Below are positions 11,663-21,210 of a DNA stretch of 64,000 nucleotides, in pieces. Below the pieces are notes generated by a model that saw nothing but the letters and a program-made list of their open reading frames with translations, did not search any database and was not told the origin of the DNA. The stretch's first letter is position 1; each line of letters starts with the position of its first letter. The position numbers and the translations under genes were made by a program. The stretch is from Chaetoceros tenuissimus (taxonomy: Eukaryota > Bacillariophyta > Thalassiosirophyceae > Chaetocerotales > Chaetocerotaceae). The stretch is from NCBI GenBank assembly GCA_021927905.1, contig BLLK01000040.1:310001-374000 (forward strand). Direction: 5' to 3'.

Positions 11663-12124
11663 TTGACAGCTTTTCCTATGGAGGAGTGCAGCCGTCTTTC
11701 TCCTGGCAATGTAATTCCGGATGCTCACAAGAAAAAGATTGCTTACAATGCGATGCATGAAAAATATCAAAAATATCTTGAAGCACGTTCCAAACTCACT
11801 ATTTCTGACTTCATCTCTTGGGATGAAATGCAGAAAGTCTTCATCAAATGCCAGAGGGCACATGCCGAGGAGGAGAAGAAGGCAAAACAAGATGCACAGA
11901 AAGAGAAGGGAACTACAACTACAACGAAGCGTAAGAAGCCTGACGACGATGAGAAGGTCGAATGCCAACATTGTAGGTATGAACTGAATGTTACCGATCC
12001 GAAAAAATACAATCATCATTACAACGACTGCTACCATAGAAAGAAGCAGAAGCAGCAACATGGTGGTAAAGGCGATGGTAACAATAATAACAACGGACAA
12101 AAGTCAAGTGGCATAAGGACTTGA
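11663..12124 (+). CDS. Ty3/gypsy gag, C-terminal part (fossil)
   Basis: The 153-residue frame is basic and low-complexity toward its end. It has a helical charged stretch (AHAEEEKKAKQ), then a Cys/His cluster CQHCRYELN followed by HHYNDCYH, and a Lys/Gln/Asn-rich tail. A nucleic-acid-binding zinc finger ending a basic tail fits the nucleocapsid part of Gag. It lies between the partial LTR and the protease in the right orientation. The N-terminal part is not here; a candidate for it follows the right LTR. Confidence 0.6.
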   Translation: MTAFPMEECSRLSPGNVIPDAHKKKIAYNAMHEKYQKYLEARSKLTISDFISWDEMQKVFIKCQRAHAEEEKKAKQDAQKEKGTTTTTKRKKPDDDEKVECQHCRYELNVTDPKKYNHHYNDCYHRKKQKQQHGGKGDGNNNNNGQKSSGIRT

Positions 12125-12318
12125 ATACAATCCTTAAGAAGGCCAGCAGGGAAGACATCGAATCTTACCTTAAGGACAAATGAGATGTAGAGTCGGAGGA
12201 GGAGGAAGGTAGTTTACGTAGTAATAAAAATAACAAAACTTCTACACCCAAATCTTTTTCTTCTTCAGACTTTAAACTTGTAAAAGCAACTGACTTCTTT
12301 TATCTTAAATATACTAAC

Positions 12319-12765
12319 GTGAATGACAGTAAAAACTTGATAACGTTAGATTCACAAGATACGAAGCCAGTTACTCTTTTTAAAATTAGGAAAAAGGATG
12401 GAACATTCAGTAAGCCTCTCTTGGCTTTACTAGACACTGGAGCTGGCTCTACCGTAGGTAAAGCAACTCTCAGCACCTTTGGAAAAGTTTCAAAAGTTTC
12501 CGAATCCAGTTTTTCAACTGCAAATGGCAGGTTTTCAAGCAACAAAGAGGTAAAGCTTGACTTCGTGTTGTCGGAATTCTCGGAGTCTAGGATTATTTGT
12601 CCAAGAGGAATTCGTTTGCTACCAGATGCATGCGATCTTCCTTATGACTTGATCATAGGCCGCAACCTAATGCACGAATTGAAAATGGATATTTTGTTTT
12701 CTGAGAATGAAGTCCTCTGGGACCTACCAATGCACTCTACTAAAACTGCAATTTCTGAGACTTAA
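12319..12765 (+). CDS. Ty3/gypsy retroviral-type aspartic protease (fossil)
   Basis: The 148-residue frame carries the catalytic motif LLALLDTGAGSTV near residue 40 and a later hydrophobic LPYDLIIGRNLMHEL, the usual I.G...L of retropepsins. The enzyme would mature the element's own polyproteins. It directly precedes the reverse transcriptase. Confidence 0.8.
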   Translation: MNDSKNLITLDSQDTKPVTLFKIRKKDGTFSKPLLALLDTGAGSTVGKATLSTFGKVSKVSESSFSTANGRFSSNKEVKLDFVLSEFSESRIICPRGIRLLPDACDLPYDLIIGRNLMHELKMDILFSENEVLWDLPMHSTKTAISET

Positions 12766-12824
12766 ATGCGATATATCAAGATGCAGGAGAGAGTGAATCG
12801 GTCAAGAAGGCGGGAGAACGTCTT

Positions 12825-13766
12825 ATGAAGATTCTGGATGCGAAATACGACATGCCAGACATTGACAAGGAGGTGGAGCAGATGGAACATCTGTCCAACT
12901 TTCAAAAGGTACTTTTGAAGGCTCTACTCAAATGTCATGAATTGCTTTTTGATGGAACTTTAGGCAAATGGACAGGCGATCCAATAAATATTAAACTAAA
13001 AGAAGGATCTAAACCTTATTATCGTTCAGCCATGAAAGTACCACACATTCATGAAGCAACTTTCAAGAAAGATCTTGATCGCTTGGTCTCAATCGGAGTT
13101 CTTACTAAAAAGAATACTTCTGAATGGGGAGCACCTAGCTTCATCGTCCCAAAGAAAGATGGTACAGTTCGTTTTGTAACAGATTTTCGTAAACTAAATT
13201 CGATGATCAAACGAAATCCATACCCAATCCCTCATATCAGAGACATGTTACTGAAAGTTAGCAATTTTCAATTTGCGACATCTTTAGACTTAGTAATGGG
13301 TTTTTATAACATTACATTATCTGAAGATTCTAAGAAAATATGCACTATCACAACACCTTGGGGCAAGTACTCCTACAATAGACTACCTATGGGAGTGTGC
13401 ATTGCACCTGACGTATTCCAAGAAAAGATGAATACTCTTTTCAATGAATTGGAGTCAGTACGTTGCTACATTGATGATCTCTTGGTAATCACCCATGGTT
13501 CATACGAGAAGCATCTGGAGGAGCTCAAAAAAGTTTTCATCTTACTTGAGAAAGCTGGACTCAAATGTAAGTTCGGAAAATGCTTATTCTGTCAAGATGA
13601 AATCGAATATCTTGGTTACATCATTACACGTGATGGAATCAAACCAAACCCAAAGAAAGTTCAGGCGATCTTAGACATCCAGCGTCCAACTACGACCAGT
13701 GAAGTCCGCCACTTTGTCGGTATGGTGCAGTATTACAGAGATGTATACCAAAGTCAATTGGACTGA
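12825..13766 (+). CDS. Ty3/gypsy reverse transcriptase (fossil)
   Basis: The 313-residue frame holds the RT fingers and palm. YRSAMKVP and SEWGAPSFIVPKKDGTVRFV come first, then DFRKLN, LDLVMGFYNITL, LPMGVCIAPDVFQEKM and the catalytic CYIDDLLVI, ending with YLGYIITRDGIKPNPKK and VRHFVGMVQYYR. These are Ty3/gypsy blocks in order. The next frame carries RNase H and integrase. Confidence 0.9.
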   Translation: MKILDAKYDMPDIDKEVEQMEHLSNFQKVLLKALLKCHELLFDGTLGKWTGDPINIKLKEGSKPYYRSAMKVPHIHEATFKKDLDRLVSIGVLTKKNTSEWGAPSFIVPKKDGTVRFVTDFRKLNSMIKRNPYPIPHIRDMLLKVSNFQFATSLDLVMGFYNITLSEDSKKICTITTPWGKYSYNRLPMGVCIAPDVFQEKMNTLFNELESVRCYIDDLLVITHGSYEKHLEELKKVFILLEKAGLKCKFGKCLFCQDEIEYLGYIITRDGIKPNPKKVQAILDIQRPTTTSEVRHFVGMVQYYRDVYQSQLD

Positions 13767-15630
13767 AGAACACGAAACTGTGTTTAATGAAATCAAGAAG
13801 ATCATTGCGGAGGAGACTCTTTTAGCATATCCAGATTTCAGCAAAAAGTTTATTATCCATTCGGATGCGAGTGATTATCAACTTGGAGCAGCTATCATGC
13901 AAGAAGACGATCAAGGCCTTCTTCGTCCACTAGCTTTCTATACTCGTAAACTAAATAGTGCTCAAAAGAATTACACTACAACTGAAAAAGAGTTGCTTAG
14001 TATTGTAGAGACACTCAATGAGTTTCAAAATATTTTACTTGGATATGAAATCGATGTTTATACTGATCATAAGAATCTCACCTTTGCTACTGATGAAAAT
14101 AGTTCACAGCGGCGCAAAAGATGGGAATCTCTCGTCCAAGAATTTGGAATTAATATCATATACATTCCTGGAGAAGACAACACAGTTGCTCGACTTCCTA
14201 AAAGTAAACAAAAGGATTATGAGGAGATGTCAAAAGAAGAAAGGCTCCAGGTATTGTCACCAATTATGCAACAGGGTAGACGAGTTGTGTACGCACTTAC
14301 AGAAGTACCAATGGCCTCGGAGGCTCCACATAAATCACGTGAAGATTACTACCATGAGCTCTGTGCTCTCATGCAAGTTAATGATTTCTACGTCACTACA
14401 CAATCAGCAGACTGCTTCGTGAGTGTCGATTCAGATGAAATTATCTTTCCACTTGCGCCACAAATCGTGGAGGAGGAACAGAAACAACTGTTGCAAGGTT
14501 CTAGTAAGGAAGCTCTCGCTCTTAAAACAGCCCTAGCGAAGAAGGATCCTAACTACGAATACAAAGAGGTTGAGAAGAGACAACTTCTTCATTTTCACGG
14601 TAAGATTTACGTACCCTCAAATCTCCGTAAACGAGTACTCACTTGGTATCACCATTACCTATGTCATCCTGGAGGAGACAGATTGGCCAGTACTATTAAA
14701 CAAATAGCTACTTGGAATGGTATTGTAAACCAGGCTAGAAACCTATGCCGTAAGTGTAAGACTTGTCAAAGGTGCAAGAAGCGCAAAAACAGATATGGAC
14801 ATGTGGCACCTAAAGAACCAGAAGATTTACTTCCATGGGACACTTTGTGTGTAGATCTTGTTGGTCCTTATTCTCTTAAGGCAAAAGTACGCCAGCTATA
14901 CGGGAAGATCATTGAACAAGAAATTAAATTGCTTGCAATGACATTCATCGATCCTGCTACTGGTTGGTTTGAATGGGCTCAAGTCGTAGACGACAAAAGC
15001 TCAGCAGCAATCTCGCAATTACTTGATAGTGTATGGTTATCTAGATATCCTAGACCCAAACAAGTATTGTATGACAACAGCTCTGAATTCAAGAAAGACT
15101 TTCAACCCTTGCTCAAAGACTTTGCAGTCAAACCAAAGTGCACATCCATCAAGAATCCCCAAGCTAATTCAATACTTGAAATGATCCATCAAGTGACGGG
15201 CAATATGCTCACGTCATCTGACCTTATGAATCAAGAGTTTGACATTAGAGACTTGTGGACTCCAACGCTATCGTCAATCGCATATGCAATACGCTGTAGT
15301 CATCATAGTACTTTAGGTGAGCTAGTCTTTGGGCATGACATGCTACTAGATATATCTTACACTCATGATTATCAAGCAACATGGCAGAGGAAACAGCGAC
15401 AAATTATTAATGACAACATTCGCAAAAATAGTAAACGCATAGATCACGACTATCAAGTTGGAGATAAAGCATACATCATTAAAGATGGTAACTATCGAAA
15501 GTTGACTGGTCCACATGAAGGCCCTTATAATATTATTTGAGTGCATACTAATGGTACTGTAACTATCCAAAAAGGAATTACAGAGGAGCGTCTCAACATT
15601 CATCGACTCACTCCACACTTTGAGTAAACC
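13760..15630 (+). CDS. Ty3/gypsy RNase H and integrase (fossil)
   Basis: The RNase H part starts with WTEEHETVFNEIKK and IIHSDASDYQLGAAIM, continues with YTTTEKELLSIVETL and ends with VYTDHKNLTF. Integrase follows: the HHCC finger (HYLCHPGG, then CRKCKTCQRCKK), the core with LCVDLVGPYS, MTFIDPATGWFEW, VLYDNSSEFKKDF and NPQANSILEMIH, and a C-terminal part with YQVGDKAYI and KLTGPHEGPY. The end near 15627 reads RLNIHRLTPHFE, a usual gypsy ending. Confidence 0.88.
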
Positions 15631-15830
15631 CCCTATTGATTCATGATCTTCGCTGTACATGAACAAACTTTTTTTGATTTTTTTATCAGTAGGTTTTTTA
15701 CCATTGGCTTTTTCCTACATTCAAATACATCTTGCGGTACATTGTGGTTCTTGTTCATAAGTAGCTCTGAGACTGGGTACATGGTTGGTTGTCGTGTGAT
15801 TTTAGACTTTGTTTAGTTCCAATACAATTA

Positions 15831-15840
15831 GGGAGGAGAA
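15831..15840 (+). promoter_or_regulatory. Polypurine tract
   Basis: GGGAGGAGAA lies directly against the right LTR start (TGCCACAACC). Its position and composition fit the plus-strand primer of an LTR element. Confidence 0.75.
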
Positions 15841-16031
15841 TGCCACAACCGTGACCGTTAACAGAACCGTTATGGGACTGTGACGTCATGTAATGGCCTA
15901 TCGGAGGATACCATCTTCAATAAGAATGCTATCCAACGCATCGCTGAATACACATGTGCAACAACCATCATCTAGTATAGAACTAACTATAATAACTCTA
16001 CTTAGCTCTCTAAAACCCCGTGGTTGTGGCA
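15841..16031 (+). repeat. Right LTR, complete (191 bases)
   Basis: It begins TGCCACAACC and ends GGTTGTGGCA, a perfect 10-base terminal inverted repeat with the usual TG...CA. Its first 125 bases match the left LTR. TGACGTCA lies at 15881-15888. Confidence 0.85.
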
Positions 16032-16138
16032 CTATAAATTTATAAGCTTGAGTTCTAGATTTCTATCTATTTGAACTCCCGAGACCTAGTTACATATCAA
16101 TCTTTGACAGCTTTCTTCTGGTTTCCATTCTACCGAGA

Positions 16139-16429
16139 ATGTCAAATCATCAGTGGAGAGACCCGAAAACAAAGGGCACCGTTCTCAGTAAAGGTTCTGC
16201 CAGAGGCATCAAAGCCCTAGGCGAAAAAGGAACCATTACGAACAAGAATAGAGCGTTCATTTTCAGAAATTGTCACCTGGCGCTAGCTGGCTGCACAAAG
16301 GACGGAATCCAAGCATCCTTGCCGAGTCCTATCTTCGAGATCAGGACAGAGCCATCGAAAGACAAGTCCATCTTTAACGTTGGAAAAAAGTACGTCGATG
16401 TTGCCACGGATTTCCAGAATCAGCCTTAG
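16139..16429 (+). CDS. Gag-like N-terminal fragment following the LTR (fossil)
   Basis: The 96-residue frame starts MSNHQWRDPKTKGTVLSKGS and contains IFNVGKKYVDVATDF. A decayed relative lies on the minus strand at 50836-51175 (VFSVGKKYVDVVIAF), also just inside an LTR of the same family. The shared LTR-then-frame layout argues that this is the start of the element's internal region, most likely the Gag N terminus. I do not recognise a domain. The Penelope-like element begins shortly after. Confidence 0.5.
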   Translation: MSNHQWRDPKTKGTVLSKGSARGIKALGEKGTITNKNRAFIFRNCHLALAGCTKDGIQASLPSPIFEIRTEPSKDKSIFNVGKKYVDVATDFQNQP

Positions 16430-16549
16430 CTACCAGACCAGATCCAAGTCCATTGGAGGTCATGGAAAAGGCGAAAGTGCAACACGATCATAGTAAAAAA
16501 TACTTTATTCTTTTTTCGCATAAGTACTTTTTTAGTACGTGAAAAACAT

Positions 16550-16568
16550 TGACGTCATTATGACGTCA
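16550..16568. promoter_or_regulatory. Paired TGACGTCA (CRE-type) palindromes
   Basis: Two perfect TGACGTCA octamers are separated by TTA. CRE/bZIP sites with a TGACGT core are known in diatom promoters that respond to CO2, cAMP or light. These lie about 70 bases before the Penelope-like element's left repeat and could drive it or be part of it. Function is inferred. Confidence 0.4.
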
Positions 16569-16639
16569 CAGGGTTGGAATTGTGCATCAACTGATGAGCG
16601 TTAGCAAAAACGGTTAAATTTGTGATTTTAGTGGGAATG

Positions 16640-16778
16640 AGCTCGCCGAAATTGAGTTTGTTTTTTCTCTTTACACTTTGCAAAATCTTTTGTCAGTCTT
16701 ACTGTTTTGATAGCACCTAAATTAACAACAGTCCTTCGGGAAAAGCTTTGTTTTATTTTTACGGTTAATTCTTTTGAA
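16640..16778 (+). repeat. Penelope-like left terminal repeat
   Basis: It starts AGCTCGCCGAAATTGAGTT and ends TAATTCTTTTGAA. It matches 20059-20140 joined to 27016-27072 apart from a few length changes in T runs and single bases. This copy is uninterrupted and so shows the empty site (CCTAAATTAACAACAG) of the TTAA transposon. Confidence 0.85.
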
Positions 16779-16801
16779 GTTAGATTACATACACCACAAC
16801 A

Positions 16802-17936
16802 ATGCAGAATTCAGCACCGACACCTCCTGCCCCTCAAACTACGAGTGTTCTTCGAATCAAAAGAACTCGTATTGGCGAAGCTAGCGTTATCCAACCCAAA
16901 ACCATGTCTGATAAAGACCAGTTGCTAGCCACCTTTGAGAGCGGATGCTTGAGTCTCCACGAAGCTGCTCGAGACAGCGAGCAAATTGTTCGGTTCAGAA
17001 CTAATTTCGTTAAGAACCTTATCAAAATCCAAAAGCTACGCCTGCGCAATCATCGCCTTTTTGACGATACTTTCATCCCTAAAAATATAGATATGAAAAT
17101 TGCAATCACTGGCACCCCTGAGATTCAAAATACTGACGACTTTAAAACGATTCAAGGGAAAGCTTCTGCCGCCCTTCAGCATTACCAGACTGCAATGAAG
17201 GAACTCATGGTAGAAACAGCTAAATTGGAAGTCAAAATGACAAATAAATTGTTGCAAGAAATTGTATTCAATTTCACCAAAGAATTCTTTTTAGACATGT
17301 TGCTACTCTGACGACGATAACAATATGGATGTACTTGCTGAAGTACTAACTGAATTAATTCTTGACGACGACTCTTTTTCCGAAATTCAATTTGTAAGAG
17401 TGAAATCATCTGAACGTGAAGACAATGGTATTCAGGATAAAATTCAGAGAATGATAGACCAAATTAACAGATACCAGTCGAGTATGAACACAAAAGTTAA
17501 AGAACAGATGACTCAGACGCTTCTTGCAACTGTAGAGAAGCAACAAGCGTTAGTCCTTAGTCAAAGTAAATATGATGCCATTGCGAAAAGGAGAGCTAAA
17601 ACTCAAGCTTCTACCGACATCAACGATATCCAGATGAATGTTGACAGTGCCTTGGCTCAAATGGATGAAGATACACTTATTCAGCTTATGGATCGACGTA
17701 TCAAGGAGAATGAAAAATCAAAAAACTCCAAAAGAGGCGCCAACAATACCAACAAGAAGAGCAGCGCCTCGTCAACAAAGAAAAAGAAAAAAAAATCAGA
17801 AAGAGCAAAAAAGAAATGGACAAGGAAACAAAGGCAAAGATTCCAAAAAAGACAATGGAAAGAAAAAATCAAAGAAGAAGCAAAATACTGGTTGAAATTG
17901 AGAAACATCAAAAGAGAGAAAGAAATAGAATTCTGA
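16802..17936 (+). CDS. Penelope-like element ORF1-like coiled-coil, basic protein (broken)
   Basis: Two consecutive plus-strand frames (16802-17311 and 17325-17936) look like one former gene. The first part begins MQNSAPTPPAPQTTS and is helical, with DKDQLLATFESGCLSLHEAA. The second continues with helical, Gln-rich stretches (IQDKIQRMIDQINRYQ, TLLATVEKQQALVLSQ) and ends in a very basic Lys-rich tail (KKKKKKSERAKKKWTRKQ). A coiled-coil protein with a basic tail before an RT suggests an RNA-binding role. I know no named family for it. Confidence 0.5.
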
Positions 17937-18452
17937 ATAAGTTTAAATTCCTTTACTCATATTCAGATTCTTTTCTTTCTCCTCATCAGTTTCGTATGGG
18001 ATATATTGTCCAACAAATTCTGCAAAATATTCCTCTTGACTCCTTGCTCTTTTCCCCTCGCCATTTTAGTTACCATGATCTTTGATCAAATAAAAACAAA
18101 CCTATACCTGCTCTCCGTTCTCTTCTCGGCTTAGGTTTGAACTTTTGCTTACATCCTTCTCAACAAACCTGCATTGATGAGACTGGATTAGAAACTCTAA
18201 AGAAAGACTTTTGCACACGCATAATGTTTGCTGGAAAGGAAGAAGATGCCGAAGAGGCACCTGACCTTTACATTAAGAGCAAAGAATAGGAACCACCAGA
18301 TGCTCCTGCTCCTTGCATGCAACGCTTAATGAATTTCGAAATGGAGCTACGACGTAACTTTGCCACTCCTCGTCGTCATAAAAATGCTCCAAGACAGCTA
18401 TTAGCCCATCAGCTGGATGCTTTGACCTGGTTAAAAGAGCACCCAGAAATAG

Positions 18453-20012
18453 TTGTCCTTCACACAGATTAAGGATCGTGAGAGATATCTAGATCTCGCT
18501 TGGAGAGATCATCTCTCGGATAGATATACTTATCAACGACTTACTCAAGAAGAAGCGAAAATTTTACAAAATGAAGCAATTGAAAAGTTGCATTATTTTA
18601 TTTGTAACTTCGATACCAAGATTGGACTTGATAACACAATTTTTATCAAAAGAATGCTGCAGTATAATTTCACAGACTCTGACAGCGACGACCGTGGTTT
18701 TTCCTGGATGTATTTACTCGCTAAGATCCATAAACCAAAGCTCAAGACCCGTGCCATTATTTCCTACAGTGGTAGCTTACTTGAAGGCTTAGGTCGCTGG
18801 GTAGACAAGGAACTCAAGAAAATCACAGCCCGCCTCCCCTATATCGCTAAAGATTCTAAATCCATCGTTACTGACCTTCGTTCCAAGCGATGGCCTGCTG
18901 CCACATCCATTTTTACAATGGATGCAGTGTCTATGTACACTAACATACATCTTGGTCACGCTTTACCTACCATCATGAAGTTCCTTACTTCACATCCTAA
19001 AGGTTTAGCAATTAAAAAAGCAGCAAACATACCTGTCTCCACGCTAGAATACGCGCTGGAACTCATCATGAGTTACAATCTCTTTAAGTTTGGAGACTGT
19101 TACTTTCTGCAACTTGCTGGTACTGCCATGGGTGCACCTTGTGCACCCGAATGGGCCACACTCTACTACTGCATCTTTGAACTAGATATTATCCCTCTCT
19201 TCCTGGAACTTGGATTCTACAAGCGATACATAGACGATAGCCTCAGCCTTTGGACTCCTTTACAAGACAACGACCTACAAAGAAGAGAAGAGTTCAAGAG
19301 AGTAGTGAGTACTTTTGGAGCGAATGATCAATTCTTCAAAGACAACCCTACCTTGAAGCCTCTTCAATGGGAGGTCGAAGACTTCTCCTCCTCGGCAGTA
19401 TTCTTGGATTTAAACATCCATTTAGATGCTAATGGTATATGCCACAAATCTATCTATGAAAAGAGTTTGAATCTGTACCTATACATCCTGCCACACTCGT
19501 GCCATGCCCCTGGTGTGACAAAAAGTGTAATTTTCGGAATGGTACATAGAGCCGTCACTCTTTTCTCTGACAAGACAAAGATTCCTGATTATCTAAACTT
19601 ATGCTTCAACAGGTTAGTGCGCCAAGGACATCGTCCAAGTGTCATTAAACCCCTGTTTGCAGAAGTGATACAAAAGCATGCTTTAGGATCTTCATGTAGC
19701 CGAGCTAGTACTTCTAGCGATAGGCCACTTGTCTTCCAGCTACCTTATAACCCTCTTGACCCGAATCGTAAAACAATTCAAGCTGCCTTTAAAGACTGCA
19801 TCCTTGAACCACCTAATGAAGACCCCTGGTCTTCTTTATCCGCAAATGATACAGGTGCACCTCCTAATATTCACAGATTGATAGTCTGCTATAGGAGACA
19901 ACCAAGTCTTGGAACACTTCTCGCTCCACGGAAGCTTCGTTTTAGTCAAGAGTTTTCTATTTCTCAATATTATGAGAAATATCAGGTTATGAACCCTGCG
20001 CCTACTACCTGA
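18453..20012 (+). CDS. Penelope-like reverse transcriptase
   Basis: The 519-residue frame contains RT blocks of the Penelope type: MYLLAKIHKPKLKTRAIISY with SGSLLEGLGRWVD, TMDAVSMYTNIHL, FGDCYFLQLAGTAMGAPCAP and the catalytic FYKRYIDDSLSLW. Then come AVFLDLNI, LYLYILPHSCHAPGV and the terminal VCYRRQPSLGTLLAPRKLR, which fits the conserved Penelope ending. The frame opens at a TTG in mid-domain, and similar residues occur upstream (LKEHPEIVVLHTD), so the N terminus is damaged. No GIY-YIG domain follows; the frame stops 46 bases before the right repeat. It would copy RNA at a DNA nick or end, with EN-minus Penelopes as the closest known precedent. Confidence 0.75.
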   Translation: MSFTQIKDRERYLDLAWRDHLSDRYTYQRLTQEEAKILQNEAIEKLHYFICNFDTKIGLDNTIFIKRMLQYNFTDSDSDDRGFSWMYLLAKIHKPKLKTRAIISYSGSLLEGLGRWVDKELKKITARLPYIAKDSKSIVTDLRSKRWPAATSIFTMDAVSMYTNIHLGHALPTIMKFLTSHPKGLAIKKAANIPVSTLEYALELIMSYNLFKFGDCYFLQLAGTAMGAPCAPEWATLYYCIFELDIIPLFLELGFYKRYIDDSLSLWTPLQDNDLQRREEFKRVVSTFGANDQFFKDNPTLKPLQWEVEDFSSSAVFLDLNIHLDANGICHKSIYEKSLNLYLYILPHSCHAPGVTKSVIFGMVHRAVTLFSDKTKIPDYLNLCFNRLVRQGHRPSVIKPLFAEVIQKHALGSSCSRASTSSDRPLVFQLPYNPLDPNRKTIQAAFKDCILEPPNEDPWSSLSANDTGAPPNIHRLIVCYRRQPSLGTLLAPRKLRFSQEFSISQYYEKYQVMNPAPTT

Positions 20013-20058
20013 TAGGTTTCCTCTGACGCAGGGTCTTTTTTACTATGATCGCTGCACT

Positions 20059-20140
20059 AGCTCGCCGAAATTGAGTTTTTTTTCTTTACACTTTGCAAAA
20101 TCTTTTGTCAGTCTTACTGTTTTGATTGCACCTAAATTAA
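20059..20140 (+). repeat. Penelope-like right terminal repeat, part 1
   Basis: It matches 16640-16722 from AGCTCGCCGAAATTGAGTT to CCTAAATTAA, where it is cut by the TTAA transposon. The rest resumes at 27016. Confidence 0.85.
20137..20140. other. TTAA target-site duplication, left
   Basis: TTAA stands before GACCTGATTTTTG and again after the other end at 27016-27019. The uninterrupted repeat has a single TTAA at this point. Confidence 0.9.
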
Positions 20141-20295
20141 GACCTGATTTTTGTAACAGTGGAAGGAAGTAAGAAAAAGTAAGAAAAAAAGTAAGAAAAT
20201 TTGACAAAAGTAAGAAAATCTGTAAGAAAAACTGTAAGAAAAAAGTAAGAAAATCTCGGTTTTATTTTATTTTACTAGGTATCACTGGACCCCCT
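20141..20295. repeat. Left terminal inverted repeat with GTAAG array
   Basis: From GACCTGATTTTTG to CACTGGACCCCCT. It contains a run of AAGTAAGAAAA-type units (about eight GTAAG words), the sort of reiterated motif that transposases bind. The right copy has about two more units. Confidence 0.88.
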
Positions 20296-20357
20296 TGCCT
20301 GACCCCCTCCCTCTCAGAGGCAACACAACACAACAACACCAAACAAACACACTGAGT

Positions 20358-20996
20358 TCAATGGAATCTATTGCAAAACAAGCATGGTAGCTGCTGGCCA
20401 CATTCTTCACAATCACCATTGAGTCTCATCCCTCTCATAGCAGGGGTGATTCCTGTAGATTCAGATGAGGCAATAGGTCTAGCAGGTGTATCGTTGGGTG
20501 CAAGGTCTTCATGTGTTCCGTCAGACTCTTCATCTGAAGAACTAGCTGCACTACGATAATCTCCACCAAGACTCTGCTCTTCGTCCTCCTTTTCTTCTTC
20601 TACAGGCAATTCGTTGAGAGCTGGCGCTTCTACTTCCGCTTCCTCGTGAGCAGCTGGTGCTTCTACTTGATCTTCTTCCTCGTGAGCGGCTGGTGCTTCT
20701 TCTTGCACCTCGCCTCCTACTTCTTCCTCTTGATTGAGGAGTGCCTGTGCACCTTCTTCTTGCTCCCTGTTAAAGTTGTTGATATGGTTGTGTTGATACA
20801 GAACCATGTCAAGGACATCTCCCTCAAGGTAAGTTCTCTCTTGTCTATCATTCCATCTAACCCTGACCCGTCCATCAGCTTGGATACTAACAATCTCTCC
20901 TACACGATATTGTGGACAATCGTCTTCTCTGACAATTTCGCCGACGGCAAATGGAGTGATACGAAGAAGTCTAGGACGTCTCGATGATCTTTTCAT
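20358..20996 (-). CDS. Small acidic protein with SH3/tudor-like start, transposon gene A
   Basis: 212 residues, ATG start, no intron. The first 65 residues look like a small beta-barrel: PFAVGEIVREDDC, then YRVGEIVSIQADGRVRVRWN and a final YLEGDVLDMVL. This pattern is seen in tudor, chromo-barrel and MIB/HERC2-type domains. The middle is Glu-rich with a repeated EEVEAPAAHEE-like unit. The end has a Cys cluster (CEECGQQLPCLFC, then H), perhaps a zinc knuckle. It is transcribed away from gene B, leaving about 214 bases between the two starts that could hold a shared promoter. A role in binding chromatin or partner proteins is a guess. Confidence 0.6.
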   Translation of the reverse strand: MKRSSRRPRLLRITPFAVGEIVREDDCPQYRVGEIVSIQADGRVRVRWNDRQERTYLEGDVLDMVLYQHNHINNFNREQEEGAQALLNQEEEVGGEVQEEAPAAHEEEDQVEAPAAHEEAEVEAPALNELPVEEEKEDEEQSLGGDYRSAASSSDEESDGTHEDLAPNDTPARPIASSESTGITPAMRGMRLNGDCEECGQQLPCLFCNRFH

Positions 20997-21210
20997 TTGA
21001 TTACCTTGCCTATTTTGTAGAATATGTTAGATATGAATGTAATTTGTAGATAGCGTGGGGATTCATAGCGTGGAGATTAGTAGCGTGGAGATTCTTTCGA
21101 TTGAATTGGATTGACGTGACATGGAAACTATTGACAAATAGAATTTACTCTTAAAGTAATTGAATGATTTATTGTACAGAAATCTATAGCAAATTTGAAT
21201 AACGATAGCC

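Larger units (their letters stand above)
11505..16031 (+). mobile_element. Ty3/gypsy LTR retrotransposon, partial left LTR
   Basis: The order is LTR part, gag C-terminal part, protease, reverse transcriptase, RNase H, integrase, polypurine tract, full LTR. Protease before RT-RNase H-integrase is the Ty3/gypsy order. The 125 bases shared by the two LTRs look identical, so the insertion is young. The left LTR lacks its last 60 or so bases and the gag start is missing, so the element is broken; pol is open in long frames with about two interruptions. The right LTR is followed by a gag-like start (16139), which suggests a tandem LTR-internal-LTR-internal array. Confidence 0.85.

Noticed and set aside
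11534-12100. Hydrophobic 188-residue minus-strand frame
   Set aside because: Antisense to the Lys/Glu-rich gag fragment; the hydrophobicity is a complement effect.
16596-16656. CTGATGAG followed by CGAAA, as in hammerhead ribozymes known from Penelope-like terminal repeats
   Set aside because: The distance is over 40 bases, the helix next to CTGATGAG does not pair well with the bases before CGAAA, and the right repeat lacks CTGATGAG.
17681-17911. Phe-rich minus-strand frame
   Set aside because: Antisense shadow of the Lys-rich tail of the Penelope-like ORF1.
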